Source: Sneathiellales bacterium | GTDB lineage: Bacteria > Pseudomonadota > Alphaproteobacteria > JANQFL01 | Assembly: GCA_028277845.1 (NCBI GenBank) | Contig: JANQFL010000002.1 | Coordinates: forward strand, 1-64,000 | DNA length: 64,000 nucleotides | Direction of reading: 5' to 3' | Shown here: positions 10,506-19,611 of the stretch, one piece after another | Numbering within the stretch: the first letter of the stretch is position 1 | How the letters are laid out: each line of letters begins with the position of its first letter | Position numbers and translations under genes: made by a program | Notes under the pieces: model-generated | The model's database searches: none | What the model was told of the DNA's origin: nothing | The model's input: only the letters and a program-made list of their open reading frames with translations

Positions 10506-10524
10506 GTCCGGGCCGTGTTTGAGC

Positions 10525-10557
10525 AAAAAAAAGCCCCGCTCTCGCGAGCGGGGCTTT
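10525..10557. terminator. bidirectional terminator between the GFA gene and gcvPB
   Basis: A 10-bp stem (AAGCCCCGCT 10531-10540 with AGCGGGGCTT 10547-10556) with a CTCGCG loop. The left side has a run of eight A (10525-10532), so the minus-strand transcript of the gcv operon ends in a hairpin plus U-run. Plus-strand termination would have only three T. It lies 54 bp after the gcvPB stop. Confidence 0.88.
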
Positions 10558-10609
10558 GCTTTGTGCCGCCCTGGGTGTGTTGGGCGGCGGGAGGATCCCT
10601 TGCGGCCGG

Positions 10610-12166
10610 TTACTCGGCGGCCCGGGCCGGTTCCGGCGGGCGCCAGCGCAGCTTGGGCTTGCGCGCCGCCGCGGTTTCGTCGAGGCGGCGCCGGGGCGCC
10701 AGCATCGGCGCCTGTTCGAACCGGGCCGTGTCGCCCTGTTTGGCCTTTTCCGTCAGGAAGCGCAGCGTATCGGCGAACAGGTCGAGGCTTTCCTTGCTCT
10801 CGCTTTCCGTCGGCTCGATCAGCATGGCGCCGTGCACCACCAGCGGGAAGTACATGGTCATGGGGTGGTAGCCCTCGTCGATCATAGCCTTGGCGAAGTC
10901 CAGCGTGGTGACGCCGGTGTCGGCCAGGAACGTATCGTCGATCAGGCATTCGTGCATGCACGGGCCGTCGAAGGCCGGCGACATGACGTCCTGCACCCGG
11001 GCCAGGATGTAATTGGCCGACAGCACCGAATCCTCGGCCGCCTGGCGCAGGCCGTCGGCCCCGTGACTCAGCATGTAGGTCAGCGCCCGGATGAACATGC
11101 CCATCTGACCGTGGAAACCTTTCAGCCGGCCGAACGTCTGGCCGTCGTCCCCTTCGGCTTCCACCAGCTCGAAACCGTTCTCGCCGTGCACCACGTAGGG
11201 CACGGGCGCGAACGGCGCGAGCGCCTCCGAGAACACCACCGGGCCCGAACCCGGCCCGCCGCCGCCGTGGGGCGTCGAAAAGGTCTTGTGCAGGTTCAGG
11301 TGCATGGCGTCGACGCCCAGGTCGCCCGGCCGCACCCGGCCCATGATGGCGTTGAAGTTGGCCCCGTCGCAGTAGAAATAGCCGCCCGCTTCGTGCAGGG
11401 CGTCGGCGATGCGCACCACGTCGTTCTCGAACAACCCGCAGGTGTTGGGGTTGGTCAGCATGATGCCGGCCACGTCGTCGTCCAGCTTGGCCTCGAAGGC
11501 CTTGAGGTCGACCCGGCCGCGGTCGTCGGCGGCGATGGCGTCGACGCTGTAGCCGCACATGGCCGCCGTCGCCGGATTGGTGCCGTGCGCCGATTCCGGC
11601 ACCAGCACACGGCTGCGGGAGCTGCCGGCGGCGTCGTGGGCGGCGCGGATGGCCATCAGGCCGCACAGCTCGCCATGGGCGCCCGCGCCCGGCGACAGGG
11701 CGACGGCCGGCATGCCGGTCATCGTCTTGAGCCAGTGGGCCAGGCTATCCATCAGCTCCAACGCGCCTTGAACCGTGGAGGTCGGCTGCATGGGGTGCAA
11801 ATCGCCCAGCCCCGGCAGGCGGGCGGTTTTCTCGTTGAGCCGGGGGTTGTGCTTCATGGTGCACGAGCCCAGCGGATAGAGCCCGGAATCGATGGCGTAG
11901 TTGTTGCGGCTCAGGCGGACGAAGTGGCGCAGCACGCGCGGTTCCGATACGCCCGGCAGGCCGATGTCCCCGTTGCGTTCGAGGCCGCCGAGCTTGGATG
12001 CAGTCTCGGGCGCGTCGGGCAGGTCGACACCGGTGGTCTCGTCCTGGCCCATCTCGAACAGCAGCGGTTCCTCCATGTCGAGGCCGCGGTTGCCCGTGTA
12101 CGTGGTGGCCGGCGCGCTGCCGTCGCCGGCGGCGGGCTGGGTCGGGCGTCCTTGCTTGTTCATCAT
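10610..12166 (-). CDS. gcvPB: glycine dehydrogenase (decarboxylating) subunit 2
   Basis: The PLP-binding half of a split P-protein of the glycine cleavage system, which decarboxylates glycine and passes the aminomethyl group to GcvH. The 518-residue protein contains the PLP-lysine motif [15 protein letters not shown] and conserved segments such as [16 protein letters not shown]. It overlaps gcvPA by four bases (ATGA), so the halves are translationally coupled and should form the usual alpha2-beta2 complex. Last gene of the gcvT-H-PA-PB operon. Confidence 0.96.
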   Translation of the reverse strand: MMNKQGRPTQPAAGDGSAPATTYTGNRGLDMEEPLLFEMGQDETTGVDLPDAPETASKLGGLERNGDIGLPGVSEPRVLRHFVRLSRNNYAIDSGLYPLGSCTMKHNPRLNEKTARLPGLGDLHPMQPTSTVQGALELMDSLAHWLKTMTGMPAVALSPGAGAHGELCGLMAIRAAHDAAGSSRSRVLVPESAHGTNPATAAMCGYSVDAIAADDRGRVDLKAFEAKLDDDVAGIMLTNPNTCGLFENDVVRIADALHEAGGYFYCDGANFNAIMGRVRPGDLGVDAMHLNLHKTFSTPHGGGGPGSGPVVFSEALAPFAPVPYVVHGENGFELVEAEGDDGQTFGRLKGFHGQMGMFIRALTYMLSHGADGLRQAAEDSVLSANYILARVQDVMSPAFDGPCMHECLIDDTFLADTGVTTLDFAKAMIDEGYHPMTMYFPLVVHGAMLIEPTESESKESLDLFADTLRFLTEKAKQGDTARFEQAPMLAPRRRLDETAAARKPKLRWRPPEPARAAE

Positions 12167-13506
12167 GACAGCACCTCCGCCAGTCCGCCCGACAGGGCGT
12201 CAATATCCTGTTCCGAATTCAGCTCCGTCGCCGCCACCAGCATCAGGTCGTCGAGACCGGCATCCGGCAGCAGCCGCGACACCGGCACGCCGGCGAGTAT
12301 GTTCCTGGCCGCCAGGGCCTCGACCACCTCGGCCGCCGGTTTGCTCAGACGCACCGTGAACTCGTTGAAAAAGCTTGCGTTCACGACGTCCACGCCGCCG
12401 ACGCCGGCCAGGCGATCGGAGAGCTGCACCGCGCGGGCGTGGTTCAGTTGCGCCAACTGCTTGAAACCCTTCCCGCCCAGCAGCGCCATGTGGATGGTGA
12501 AGGCCAGCGAACACAGGCCGGCGTTGGTGCAGATGTTGCTGGTCGCCTTTTCGCGCCGGATGTGCTGTTCGCGGGCCGACAGGGTCAGCACGAAACCGCG
12601 CTTGCCGTCCTGGTCGACGGTCTCGCCGCACAGGCGGCCCGGCAATTGTCGAACGTATTTGTCCCGGGTCGCCAGCAGCCCGACATAAGGGCCGCCGAAG
12701 CTGGCGGGAACGCCGATCGATTGGCCCTCGCCGACCACGATATCGGCGCCCATGGCGCCCGGCGACATGACCGCGCCCAGGGACACCACCTCGGTCACCA
12801 CGACGATCAGCAGCGCCTTCTTGGCGTGGCACGCCTCGGCCAGGGGGCGCAGGTCGGCGATGTGGCCGAAGAAGGAGGGGTTCTGCACGACGACGCAGGC
12901 CGTGTCGTCGTCGACCAGCGCCAGCAGGTCTTCCGCGCCATCGGCATCGGCCGGCGACGCGGTCACGGTCAGGTCGGTGAACTTGACCGTGGTTTCCGTA
13001 ACCTCGCGGTAATGGGGGTGCACACTGCCGGCCATGACGATCTTGTCCCGGCGGGTGATGCGGCAGGCCATCAACGCGGCTTCGGCGCACGACGTCGCGC
13101 CGTCGTACATGGAGGCGTTGGCCACGTCCATGCCGGTGATCAGGGCCACCTGGGTCTGGAATTCGAACAGGGCCTGCAACGTGCCCTGGCTGATTTCCGG
13201 CTGATAGGGTGTGTAGGCGGTGAGGAATTCCGAGCGCTGGATCAGATGATCGACCGTCGCCGGGATGTGATGGCGGTAGGCGCCGGCACCGATGAAGGTC
13301 GGCACGCTTGCCGGACTGACGCTCTTGTCGGCCAGACCGCGCAGGATGCCCTCCACTTCCATCTCGCCCTTGTGATGGGGCAGGTCGGGCGGTTCGGCCA
13401 GACGCACCTCGTCCGGCACGTCCTGATACAGGTCGTCGATACTGTCGACCCCGATGGCCGACAGCATGGCCGACCGGTCCGCGTGGGTCAGCGGCAGATA
13501 ACGCAT
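12163..13506 (-). CDS. gcvPA: glycine dehydrogenase (decarboxylating) subunit 1
   Basis: The non-catalytic, structural half of the split P-protein, 447 residues. It starts with [15 protein letters not shown] and contains conserved segments such as [15 protein letters not shown] and [14 protein letters not shown]. The start overlaps the gcvH stop by one base and the end overlaps gcvPB by four bases, so the operon is tightly coupled. The length fits split-type GcvPA proteins rather than the roughly 950-residue fused P-protein. Confidence 0.96.
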   Translation of the reverse strand: MRYLPLTHADRSAMLSAIGVDSIDDLYQDVPDEVRLAEPPDLPHHKGEMEVEGILRGLADKSVSPASVPTFIGAGAYRHHIPATVDHLIQRSEFLTAYTPYQPEISQGTLQALFEFQTQVALITGMDVANASMYDGATSCAEAALMACRITRRDKIVMAGSVHPHYREVTETTVKFTDLTVTASPADADGAEDLLALVDDDTACVVVQNPSFFGHIADLRPLAEACHAKKALLIVVVTEVVSLGAVMSPGAMGADIVVGEGQSIGVPASFGGPYVGLLATRDKYVRQLPGRLCGETVDQDGKRGFVLTLSAREQHIRREKATSNICTNAGLCSLAFTIHMALLGGKGFKQLAQLNHARAVQLSDRLAGVGGVDVVNASFFNEFTVRLSKPAAEVVEALAARNILAGVPVSRLLPDAGLDDLMLVAATELNSEQDIDALSGGLAEVLS

Positions 13507-13883
13507 TATTCGAGCTCCTTGAGCATCTCCTGATAGGCGCCGGCGTCCATCAAGTCATCCAACTCGCCGGTATCGGAGAGCTTGACCTTGACGATCCAGC
13601 CGTCACCCATGGCGCTTTCGTTGATCAGCGCCGGGTTGTCGTTGAGCGCCTCGTTGGCCTCGACGATTTCGCCGCTCACCGGGGCGTAGATCTCGCTGGC
13701 CGCCTTGACCGATTCGACCACGGCGAAATCATCGCCCTTGCTGATTTCGCGTCCTACGTCGGGCAGTTCCACGAACACCACGTCGCCCAACTGCTCCTGG
13801 GCGTACTCCGTGATTCCAATCGTGCCGACATCGCCGTCCATGGCGATCCACTCGTGGTCCTTCGAATACTTTACGTTGCTCAT
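13506..13883 (-). CDS. gcvH: glycine cleavage system H protein
   Basis: Lipoyl carrier protein that shuttles the aminomethyl intermediate between the P, T and L proteins. The 125-residue protein has the lipoylation site Lys60 in [14 protein letters not shown], in the expected beta-hairpin. The N-terminus has YSKDHEWI, the family's start motif. It sits between gcvT and gcvPA on the minus strand. Confidence 0.97.
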   Translation of the reverse strand: MSNVKYSKDHEWIAMDGDVGTIGITEYAQEQLGDVVFVELPDVGREISKGDDFAVVESVKAASEIYAPVSGEIVEANEALNDNPALINESAMGDGWIVKVKLSDTGELDDLMDAGAYQEMLKELE

Positions 13884-13919
13884 GACTTGGTCCCCTCCAT
13901 ATTCCCTGATCGGTAAAGC

Positions 13920-15026
13920 CTATTTGCCGGAATAGCGTTTCTGGACAAACGGCATCTTGACCACCTCCGCCGGCACCGCCTTGCCGCGCACGTCGAGCGA
14001 CAGCTTGGTCTCGGCCTTCGCCAGGCCGGTCCGCACATAGCCCATGGCGATGGGCGCCTGCAGCGACGGGCTGAAGCCGCCCGAGGTGATTTCGCCGGCC
14101 TGTGCGCCGGCCTCATCGTTGACCACCGTGTGGGCCCGGGCGGGCGCACGGCCTTCGGGCCGGATGCCGACACGCCGCCGCGCCGGGCCGTCGGCGATCT
14201 GTTGCTGAATGACGCTGTCGCCCGGGAAGCCGCCCTCGGTCCGCCGGCGCTTGCCGATGGACCATAAGAGCCCGGCCTCGACCGGCGACGTGGTCTCGTC
14301 GATGTCGTTGCCATAGAGGCACAATCCGGCCTCGAGCCGGAGCGTGTCGCGGGCACCCAGGCCGATCGGCGCGACCCGGTCGTCGTCCAGCAGCATCTGA
14401 GCCAAGTCGGCGGCGTGCTCGGCGGCCACCGAAATCTCGTAGCCGTCCTCGCCGGTGTAGCCCGAGCGGCTGGCGTAGACGGGGATACCGCCGACCTCGA
14501 CGTCGGCGCCGGCCATGAACGGCAGGTCGGCGGCGGCGGGCGCCAGTTTCGACAAGACGTCCACCGCCATGGGCCCTTGCAGCGCGAGCAATCCGCGGCC
14601 TTCCAGATGCTCGACGGTGCAGTCGGCCGTCAAACCGCCGCGGAGCACATCCAAGCCGACGGCCTTGCGCGACGCGTTGAGCACGACCGACAGACCGCCC
14701 TCACGCCGCGTCGCCATGAAGTCGTCGATGATGCCGCCGCTGCTAGTGGTGAACTGGGTATAGCGCATGCGGCCCTGTTCCAGCGCCTGAATATCGCCCG
14801 GCACCAGGGCCTCCAGCGCCTCGGCCGCGTTGGCGCCGGCGATGGTCACCTGGCCCATATGGGAGACGTCGAACAGCCCGGCCTTCTCGCGGGTGTGCAG
14901 ATGCTCGGCGATGATGCCGGCGGCGTATTGCACGGGCATGGCGTAGCCGGCGAACGGCACCATCTTGGCGCCCAATTCCACATGCAGATCGTAAAGCGGC
15001 GTGTGTGCGAGCGATGTGTCACTCAT
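13920..15026 (-). CDS. gcvT: aminomethyltransferase (glycine cleavage T protein)
   Basis: Transfers the methylene group from aminomethyl-GcvH to tetrahydrofolate, releasing ammonia. The 368-residue protein is full length, with the N-terminal TPLYDLHVELGAKMVPFAGY, the folate-site region GLFDVSHMGQ and the C-terminal GCV_T barrel. It is the first gene downstream of a glycine riboswitch. The 36-bp gap to gcvH contains a good ribosome-binding site. Confidence 0.97.
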   Translation of the reverse strand: MSDTSLAHTPLYDLHVELGAKMVPFAGYAMPVQYAAGIIAEHLHTREKAGLFDVSHMGQVTIAGANAAEALEALVPGDIQALEQGRMRYTQFTTSSGGIIDDFMATRREGGLSVVLNASRKAVGLDVLRGGLTADCTVEHLEGRGLLALQGPMAVDVLSKLAPAAADLPFMAGADVEVGGIPVYASRSGYTGEDGYEISVAAEHAADLAQMLLDDDRVAPIGLGARDTLRLEAGLCLYGNDIDETTSPVEAGLLWSIGKRRRTEGGFPGDSVIQQQIADGPARRRVGIRPEGRAPARAHTVVNDEAGAQAGEITSGGFSPSLQAPIAMGYVRTGLAKAETKLSLDVRGKAVPAEVVKMPFVQKRYSGK

Positions 15027-15073
15027 GGTTCCAAACCTTTTCAGACGACGGCACTGCCGGACACCGTCCGGCC

Positions 15074-15295
15074 ATGCCCTCCTCTGTCATGGAACCTGAG
15101 AGATTTCCCGGTACGTCCTTACAGGAACAACCGGCTATCACCGTCGGTGGAGCACCCGTTCCGGGTACCCGCTTTCCAGAGTCTCGCTCCCGTGCGGTCC
15201 TTTTGCCTGAGAGTTTCCGAGGGCGTTGCTCCTTCGGCGCCGGGCTCAACACTGCATCTCTCGGCGATGCTGTCCCGGTCTCTCCCGCACGGGCG
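15074..15295 (-). ncRNA. tandem glycine riboswitch controlling gcvT-H-PA-PB
   Basis: Reading the minus strand, two glycine aptamers can be recognised. The first has GAGAGACC, then GCCGAAGGAGCAAC, ACTCTCAGGCAAAAGGACCG and a closing GACTCTGGAAAGC. The second has CCACCGACGGTGATAGCC, then ATCTCTCAGGTTCC and GACAGAGGAGGGC. The CTCTCAGG and ACAGAGG/ACTCTGG core elements are family hallmarks. It ends about 48 bp before the gcvT start. Known tandem glycine switches before gcvT turn expression on when glycine is abundant. Confidence 0.93.
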
Positions 15296-15448
15296 TCCTT
15301 TGCGCCGGGCGCGAACCCGACATGCCAAAGATAGAGGGCGCGCCAACAGAGTCAACCGCCTAGCATCCCGCCCGCCGGAAAGCTTTATCCACGTGGCCTG
15401 TCAATGCGTTAGAATCCACATAACACCACGGTTGAAGGACAGAACCAT

Positions 15449-16231
15449 ATGACCCGGGACTGGAAAACACTGGCTGGCGATCTGGAACGGCTGTTGAAAC
15501 TGCGCTGCGTACCGTTCGGCATGAAACTGTTCGAAACGCGGGATGAGATGGAAGCCATCCCGCGCATCAGGCGGCCCAAGGGGGTTCATACGCTGGACCA
15601 GGCCGTCGGCCAGGCGTCGCGCCTGGGCTGGACGGTGGGCATCACGGCGGACGACCTGGTCGGCGCGCAGTGCCGGGCCGTTGTCGGCCTGGGCAACGCC
15701 AAGGACGCCGTCTGGCGCTCCGGGCAGCACATGGTGGGCGTCTGGTTCGAAACCGAGGACGACGCCACCAAGCATCAGGCCGCCATGCACTGTGTCGAGG
15801 ACGGCCGCTACGAGGCCCTGGCGATCTCACCGCTGGCCAGCGGCCGGCTCGACCCACCCGATATCGCCCTGTTCTACGCCACGCCGGGCGCCATGATCTA
15901 CTTCATCAACGGCCTGCAATGGTCCGGCTATGAGAACTTCGAATGGAGCGTGGTCGGCGAATCGGCCTGCGCCGACAGTTGGGGCCGGGCATTGACCAAG
16001 CGCCAGCCCAGCCTGTCCATCCCCTGCTTCGCCGAACGCCGCTACGGCGGCGTGCTGGACGACGAAATGCTCATGGCCCTGCCGCCCGAGCAGCTCGATC
16101 AGGCCATCGCCGGCATGGCGGCGCTCTCCAGGAACGGTTTCCGTTACCCCTTCCCGCAATACGGCATCCAGCAGGACGTGCGGGAAGGCATGGGCGTGAG
16201 TTATCCCGCAAAAGAAGGACAAGGTGCGTAG
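15449..16231 (+). CDS. DUF169 family protein
   Basis: A 260-residue soluble protein of the DUF169 family, of unknown function. Typical family features are the N-terminal LRCVPFGMKLFE segment, a central Cys-containing GAQCRAVVGL stretch and the later VVGESACADSWGRAL with conserved cysteines. Some family members accompany metal or C1 metabolism, but nothing here fixes a role. The ATG at 15449 follows GAAGGA. It is divergent from the gcv operon, with the riboswitch leader between them. Confidence 0.7.
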   Translation: MTRDWKTLAGDLERLLKLRCVPFGMKLFETRDEMEAIPRIRRPKGVHTLDQAVGQASRLGWTVGITADDLVGAQCRAVVGLGNAKDAVWRSGQHMVGVWFETEDDATKHQAAMHCVEDGRYEALAISPLASGRLDPPDIALFYATPGAMIYFINGLQWSGYENFEWSVVGESACADSWGRALTKRQPSLSIPCFAERRYGGVLDDEMLMALPPEQLDQAIAGMAALSRNGFRYPFPQYGIQQDVREGMGVSYPAKEGQGA

Positions 16232-16343
16232 GCACGGCAAGTCCCAATTTATTGCCAGCGCGGATGGCGGAAAACGCCAGTAAAAAGACAGTTTCTCGCG
16301 AGAACCCGTGTCGGCGTCTGATCTACGGCTTGCTTGACACATG

Positions 16344-16376
16344 TTGGATATGCGCGGCCCCTCCTGCGATATCCAA
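16344..16376. repeat. inverted repeat in the 16232-16518 intergenic region
   Basis: A perfect 8-bp inverted repeat, TTGGATAT (16344-16351) and ATATCCAA (16369-16376), separated by 17 bp of GC-rich sequence. It lies about 145 bp before the next gene, close to a TTGACA element at 16334-16339. No T-run follows, so it may be an operator. The rest of this 287-bp gap shows no gene. Confidence 0.35.
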
Positions 16377-16518
16377 TCGGCGACGCATGCAATTGATCGT
16401 CCGTTTTTATCCGCGCTTCGGATGAATTCCGCGTTTTGCGATATAGTAGGATGGAGCAGGGAGGAAAGCTTGATCGCGTGAGCCATTCTCGCAACCCATG
16501 CGATACCAGGAGGTTTCC

Positions 16519-17265
16519 ATGGTTAGACTGATCCTTTCGGCGATCTTGGTGCTGGTCTTTTCCTCAACGTCGAAAGCGCAGGTGTTTGATGAGAAGCATT
16601 TTGACGATGGAAAACACTTCATAGACATCGTCACGGAAGACTGGAGACCCTACAATTTTGTCGACGGCGGCAAGCTGGTCGGAACCAGTGTGGAAACCAT
16701 GCGACTGGTTCTTGAACAGGCGCAAGTCAGCTACCGAATGTCCGTCATGCCCTGGGCACGGGCCTACAAGACCGCGCTGGAATATCCGAATCATATGATT
16801 TTCAGCATGAAACGAATTCCCGAACGGGAACCGTTCTTTGTTTGGGGACGCCCTTTGGTCGTCGGCGGAAGCATCTACCCCTATCGCCTGAAAACGCGCA
16901 ACGACATAAAAATCAGAACGGTCGACGACCTAAGAAAATACCGGACGGTAACCATCCGGGACAGCTTTGAGCATCAGTTTCTCAGCAACAACGACTTGTT
17001 GGAGACCGCATATCTGGTCTCCGACATCCCGCAGCTTTTCAGGATGGTCGCGAAAAACAGGATCGACTACTTTCTTCTGCAGGAAGAAACGTTCCCGTTC
17101 GAAACAAGAAAAGCGGGATTGTCTCCCGAGCTTTACATCAACGAGCCGTTCGAGATCAAGGCAGCGTCCATGTACTTTGCGTTTAATCGGCAAACATCGA
17201 AACAGATTATTGACCGAATAACGCACAGCTTCGATAAACTTAAAAAAGGGGGGCAAATCAGGTAG
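16519..17265 (+). CDS. periplasmic solute-binding protein, SBP_bac_3-like
   Basis: A 248-residue exported protein starting MVRLILSAILVLVF with cleavage expected after SKA. The mature part resembles family 3 extracellular binding proteins: an early TEDWRPYNFVDGGKLVG segment, then GTSVETMRLVL, and a Walker-less two-lobe pattern. No permease or ATPase gene adjoins it, so it may be a sensor or orphan receptor. The ATG at 16519 follows AGGAGG; an upstream in-frame ATG at 16498 lacks such a site. The gene looks more A+T-rich than its neighbours, a possible sign of acquisition. Confidence 0.7.
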   Translation: MVRLILSAILVLVFSSTSKAQVFDEKHFDDGKHFIDIVTEDWRPYNFVDGGKLVGTSVETMRLVLEQAQVSYRMSVMPWARAYKTALEYPNHMIFSMKRIPEREPFFVWGRPLVVGGSIYPYRLKTRNDIKIRTVDDLRKYRTVTIRDSFEHQFLSNNDLLETAYLVSDIPQLFRMVAKNRIDYFLLQEETFPFETRKAGLSPELYINEPFEIKAASMYFAFNRQTSKQIIDRITHSFDKLKKGGQIR

Positions 17266-17497
17266 CTCGAAGATGTGGAAGATAGTCGAACCATTCACCC
17301 AAACGTGAAACAAACGTGTCCGGCCAAATCTCCGCAACTTCATGCTCGTGGATTCTCTCTGGACCGGCTTGCGCGAGGGCATACGAAAGTGTCGGGGATT
17401 TCCCGACTGCATTTCGACGAACGGCGCTTCGCCGGCAAATGCTGGCCGGCATTTCGATTGTGGACGACAAGAAAACCCGTCGCGGGAGGATGGTGCG

Positions 17498-18298
17498 ATG
17501 CGATTGACGGATGAACAACTGAAACAGTTTGACGACGACGGATACCTGTTCTTCCCCGGCGCCTTTTCGCCCGGCGAGGCAGCCTATCTGAAACGCCAGG
17601 CGGACACCGTCTACGCCATGGATCGCAAGGAGGTGTGGCGGGAAAGTTCCGGCGTCGCCCGCACGGCATTCGCCGCCCATCTCTACAACGAGGGTTTCCG
17701 GCGGCTCGGCGCCCATCCGCGGCTGATCGGACCGGTCGAGCAGATCATCGGCGGCCCGCTGTATATGCATCAGTACAAGGTCAATGCGAAAGCCGCGTTC
17801 GACGGCGAAGTGTGGCAGTGGCATCAGGACTACGGCACCTGGAAGCGGGACGACGAGATGCCCGAACCGCGCGCCATGAACATCGCCGTGTTCCTCGACG
17901 ACGTCACCGCCGCCAACGGCCCCCTGCTGTTCATTCCGGGCAGCCACAAACTGGGCGTGGTCGACGCCGGCCACGACCTGGAGACCACGTCGTATCCGTT
18001 GTGGACACTGGGCCGCGACAAGGTCACCGAACTGGCCGAGCGGGGCGGTTGCGTCGCGCCGACGGGCGCCGCCGGCAGCGTGCTGATGTTTTCATCCCTG
18101 CTCGTACACGCCAGTCCGCCCAACATCTCGCCGTTCGGCCGGGTTATCGTCTACCTTTCGCTCTGCCACGTGGACAATCATATCCGCGCCTTCAACCGGG
18201 AGGAGTGGATCGCCCACCGCGACTTCACGCCCATCGTCCCGCTGGCCGACGACTGCCTTGAGGAACTGGCCGCCGCGCGAGAGACCGCGGCCGAGTAA
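17498..18298 (+). CDS. phytanoyl-CoA dioxygenase family (EctD-like) hydroxylase
   Basis: An Fe(II)/2-oxoglutarate dioxygenase of 266 residues. The iron-binding HxD is His109-x-Asp111 within VWQWHQDYGTWKRDDEMP, and a second His lies in LLVHASPPN, followed by the FGR arginine expected to bind 2-oxoglutarate. The motif resembles the ectoine hydroxylase signature but differs at key positions (WHQDY for WHSDF, TWK for TWH), and no ectABC genes are near. The start follows GGGAGGA. The next gene starts five bases downstream, so it probably hydroxylates a small molecule that the following dehydrogenases process. Substrate unknown. Confidence 0.75.
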   Translation: MRLTDEQLKQFDDDGYLFFPGAFSPGEAAYLKRQADTVYAMDRKEVWRESSGVARTAFAAHLYNEGFRRLGAHPRLIGPVEQIIGGPLYMHQYKVNAKAAFDGEVWQWHQDYGTWKRDDEMPEPRAMNIAVFLDDVTAANGPLLFIPGSHKLGVVDAGHDLETTSYPLWTLGRDKVTELAERGGCVAPTGAAGSVLMFSSLLVHASPPNISPFGRVIVYLSLCHVDNHIRAFNREEWIAHRDFTPIVPLADDCLEELAAARETAAE

Positions 18299-18303
18299 CG
18301 CGT

Positions 18304-19611
18304 ATGTATCTCTATCAGGAACTGGCCGCCCGTGCGGAAACGGATAATCCGGTCCGGGTCGGCCTGATCGGCGCCGGCAAGTTCGGCAGCATGTTTCTCT
18401 CCCAGGTGCCGACGACGCCGGGACTGGAGGTCGCGGCCATCGCCGATCTCGATCCCGGCCGGGCGCAGGACGCGTGCCGGACCGTCGGCTGGAGCGAGGA
18501 GATGATCGGTAGGACCGCATTCGTCGACGACGCCGTGGCCATGCTGCGGGCGGGCGGGTTGGACGTGGTGGTCGAGGCGACCGGCAACCCGGTGGTCGGT
18601 TTGACGCACGCACGCGAGGCCATCCGCAACGGCCTGCACATCGTCATGGTCAATGTGGAAGCGGACGTTCTGGCGGGGGCGTTGCTGGCGGAGGAAGCGC
18701 GCCGGGCCGGGGTGGTCTATTCCATGGCCTACGGCGACCAACCGGCGCTGACCTGCGAACTTGTGGAATGGGCAAGGTCCTGCGGCTTCGATGTGGTGGC
18801 CGCCGGCAAGGGCACGAAATACCTGCCCGCCTATCATGCCTCCACCCCCGACACGGTCTGGCAGCATTACGGCCTGACGGCGGAACAGGCGGCGGCGGCC
18901 GGCATGAACAGCCAGATGTTCAATTCCTTCCTCGACGGCACCAAGTCGGCGCTCGAGATGGCGGCGATCGCCAACGCCACCGGCCTGACGCCGCCGCCCG
19001 ACGGCCTAGAGTTCCCGCCCGCGGGCATGGACGACCTCGCCCATGTCCTGCGCCCCATGGCCGACGGCGGGCAATTGCACCACAAGGGGCAGGTGGAGGT
19101 GGTCTCGTCCCTCGAGAGGGACGGCCGTCCGGTGTTCAAGGATCTGCGCTGGGGCGTTTACGTGGTCATCGAAGCGCCCAACGACTACGCCGCGGCCTGT
19201 TTCCGCCAATACGGCATGAATACCGACGCATCGGGACGTTACTCCGCCATGTACAAGCCGTTCCATCTGATCGGCCTGGAGCTGAACATCTCCATTCTCT
19301 CCGCCGCCCTGCTCGGCAAGCCGACCGGCGCGACGGACGGTTTCCGCGCCGACGTGGTGGCCACGGCAAAACGGGATTTGAAGGCCGGCGAGGTGCTGGA
19401 CGGCGAAGGCGGGTTTACCGTGTGGGGCAAACTCTACCCGGCCGACACATCGCTGCGGTTGGGCGGCCTGCCCATCGGCCTCGCCCACAACGTCACGCTG
19501 AAGGCGGACATCGCGGCCAACCAGCCGGTACGCTGGCAGGACGTCGAGGTCGACGAAACGATGGCAGCCGTGACCATGCGCCGTGAAATGGAAGGACGGT
19601 TCCGACAATGA
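18304..19611 (+). CDS. COG4091-type NAD(P)-dependent oxidoreductase with SAF domain
   Basis: A 435-residue protein with an N-terminal Rossmann fold (GLIGAGKFGSMFLSQ, about residues 19-33), a homoserine-dehydrogenase-like central part (VVVEATGNP) and a C-terminal SAF-like domain from about residue 340 (DLKAGEVLDGEGGFTVWGKL). This layout matches predicted homoserine dehydrogenase-like proteins of COG4091, which often sit in sugar-acid or branched-carbon catabolic clusters. It is co-transcribed between the PhyH dioxygenase and a quinone-oxidoreductase homologue, overlapping the latter by four bases. Exact reaction not known. Confidence 0.72.
   Translation: MYLYQELAARAETDNPVRVGLIGAGKFGSMFLSQVPTTPGLEVAAIADLDPGRAQDACRTVGWSEEMIGRTAFVDDAVAMLRAGGLDVVVEATGNPVVGLTHAREAIRNGLHIVMVNVEADVLAGALLAEEARRAGVVYSMAYGDQPALTCELVEWARSCGFDVVAAGKGTKYLPAYHASTPDTVWQHYGLTAEQAAAAGMNSQMFNSFLDGTKSALEMAAIANATGLTPPPDGLEFPPAGMDDLAHVLRPMADGGQLHHKGQVEVVSSLERDGRPVFKDLRWGVYVVIEAPNDYAAACFRQYGMNTDASGRYSAMYKPFHLIGLELNISILSAALLGKPTGATDGFRADVVATAKRDLKAGEVLDGEGGFTVWGKLYPADTSLRLGGLPIGLAHNVTLKADIAANQPVRWQDVEVDETMAAVTMRREMEGRFRQ

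Noticed and set aside
17498-18298. Ectoine hydroxylase EctD
   Set aside because: The signature differs at key residues and no ectoine biosynthesis genes are adjacent.
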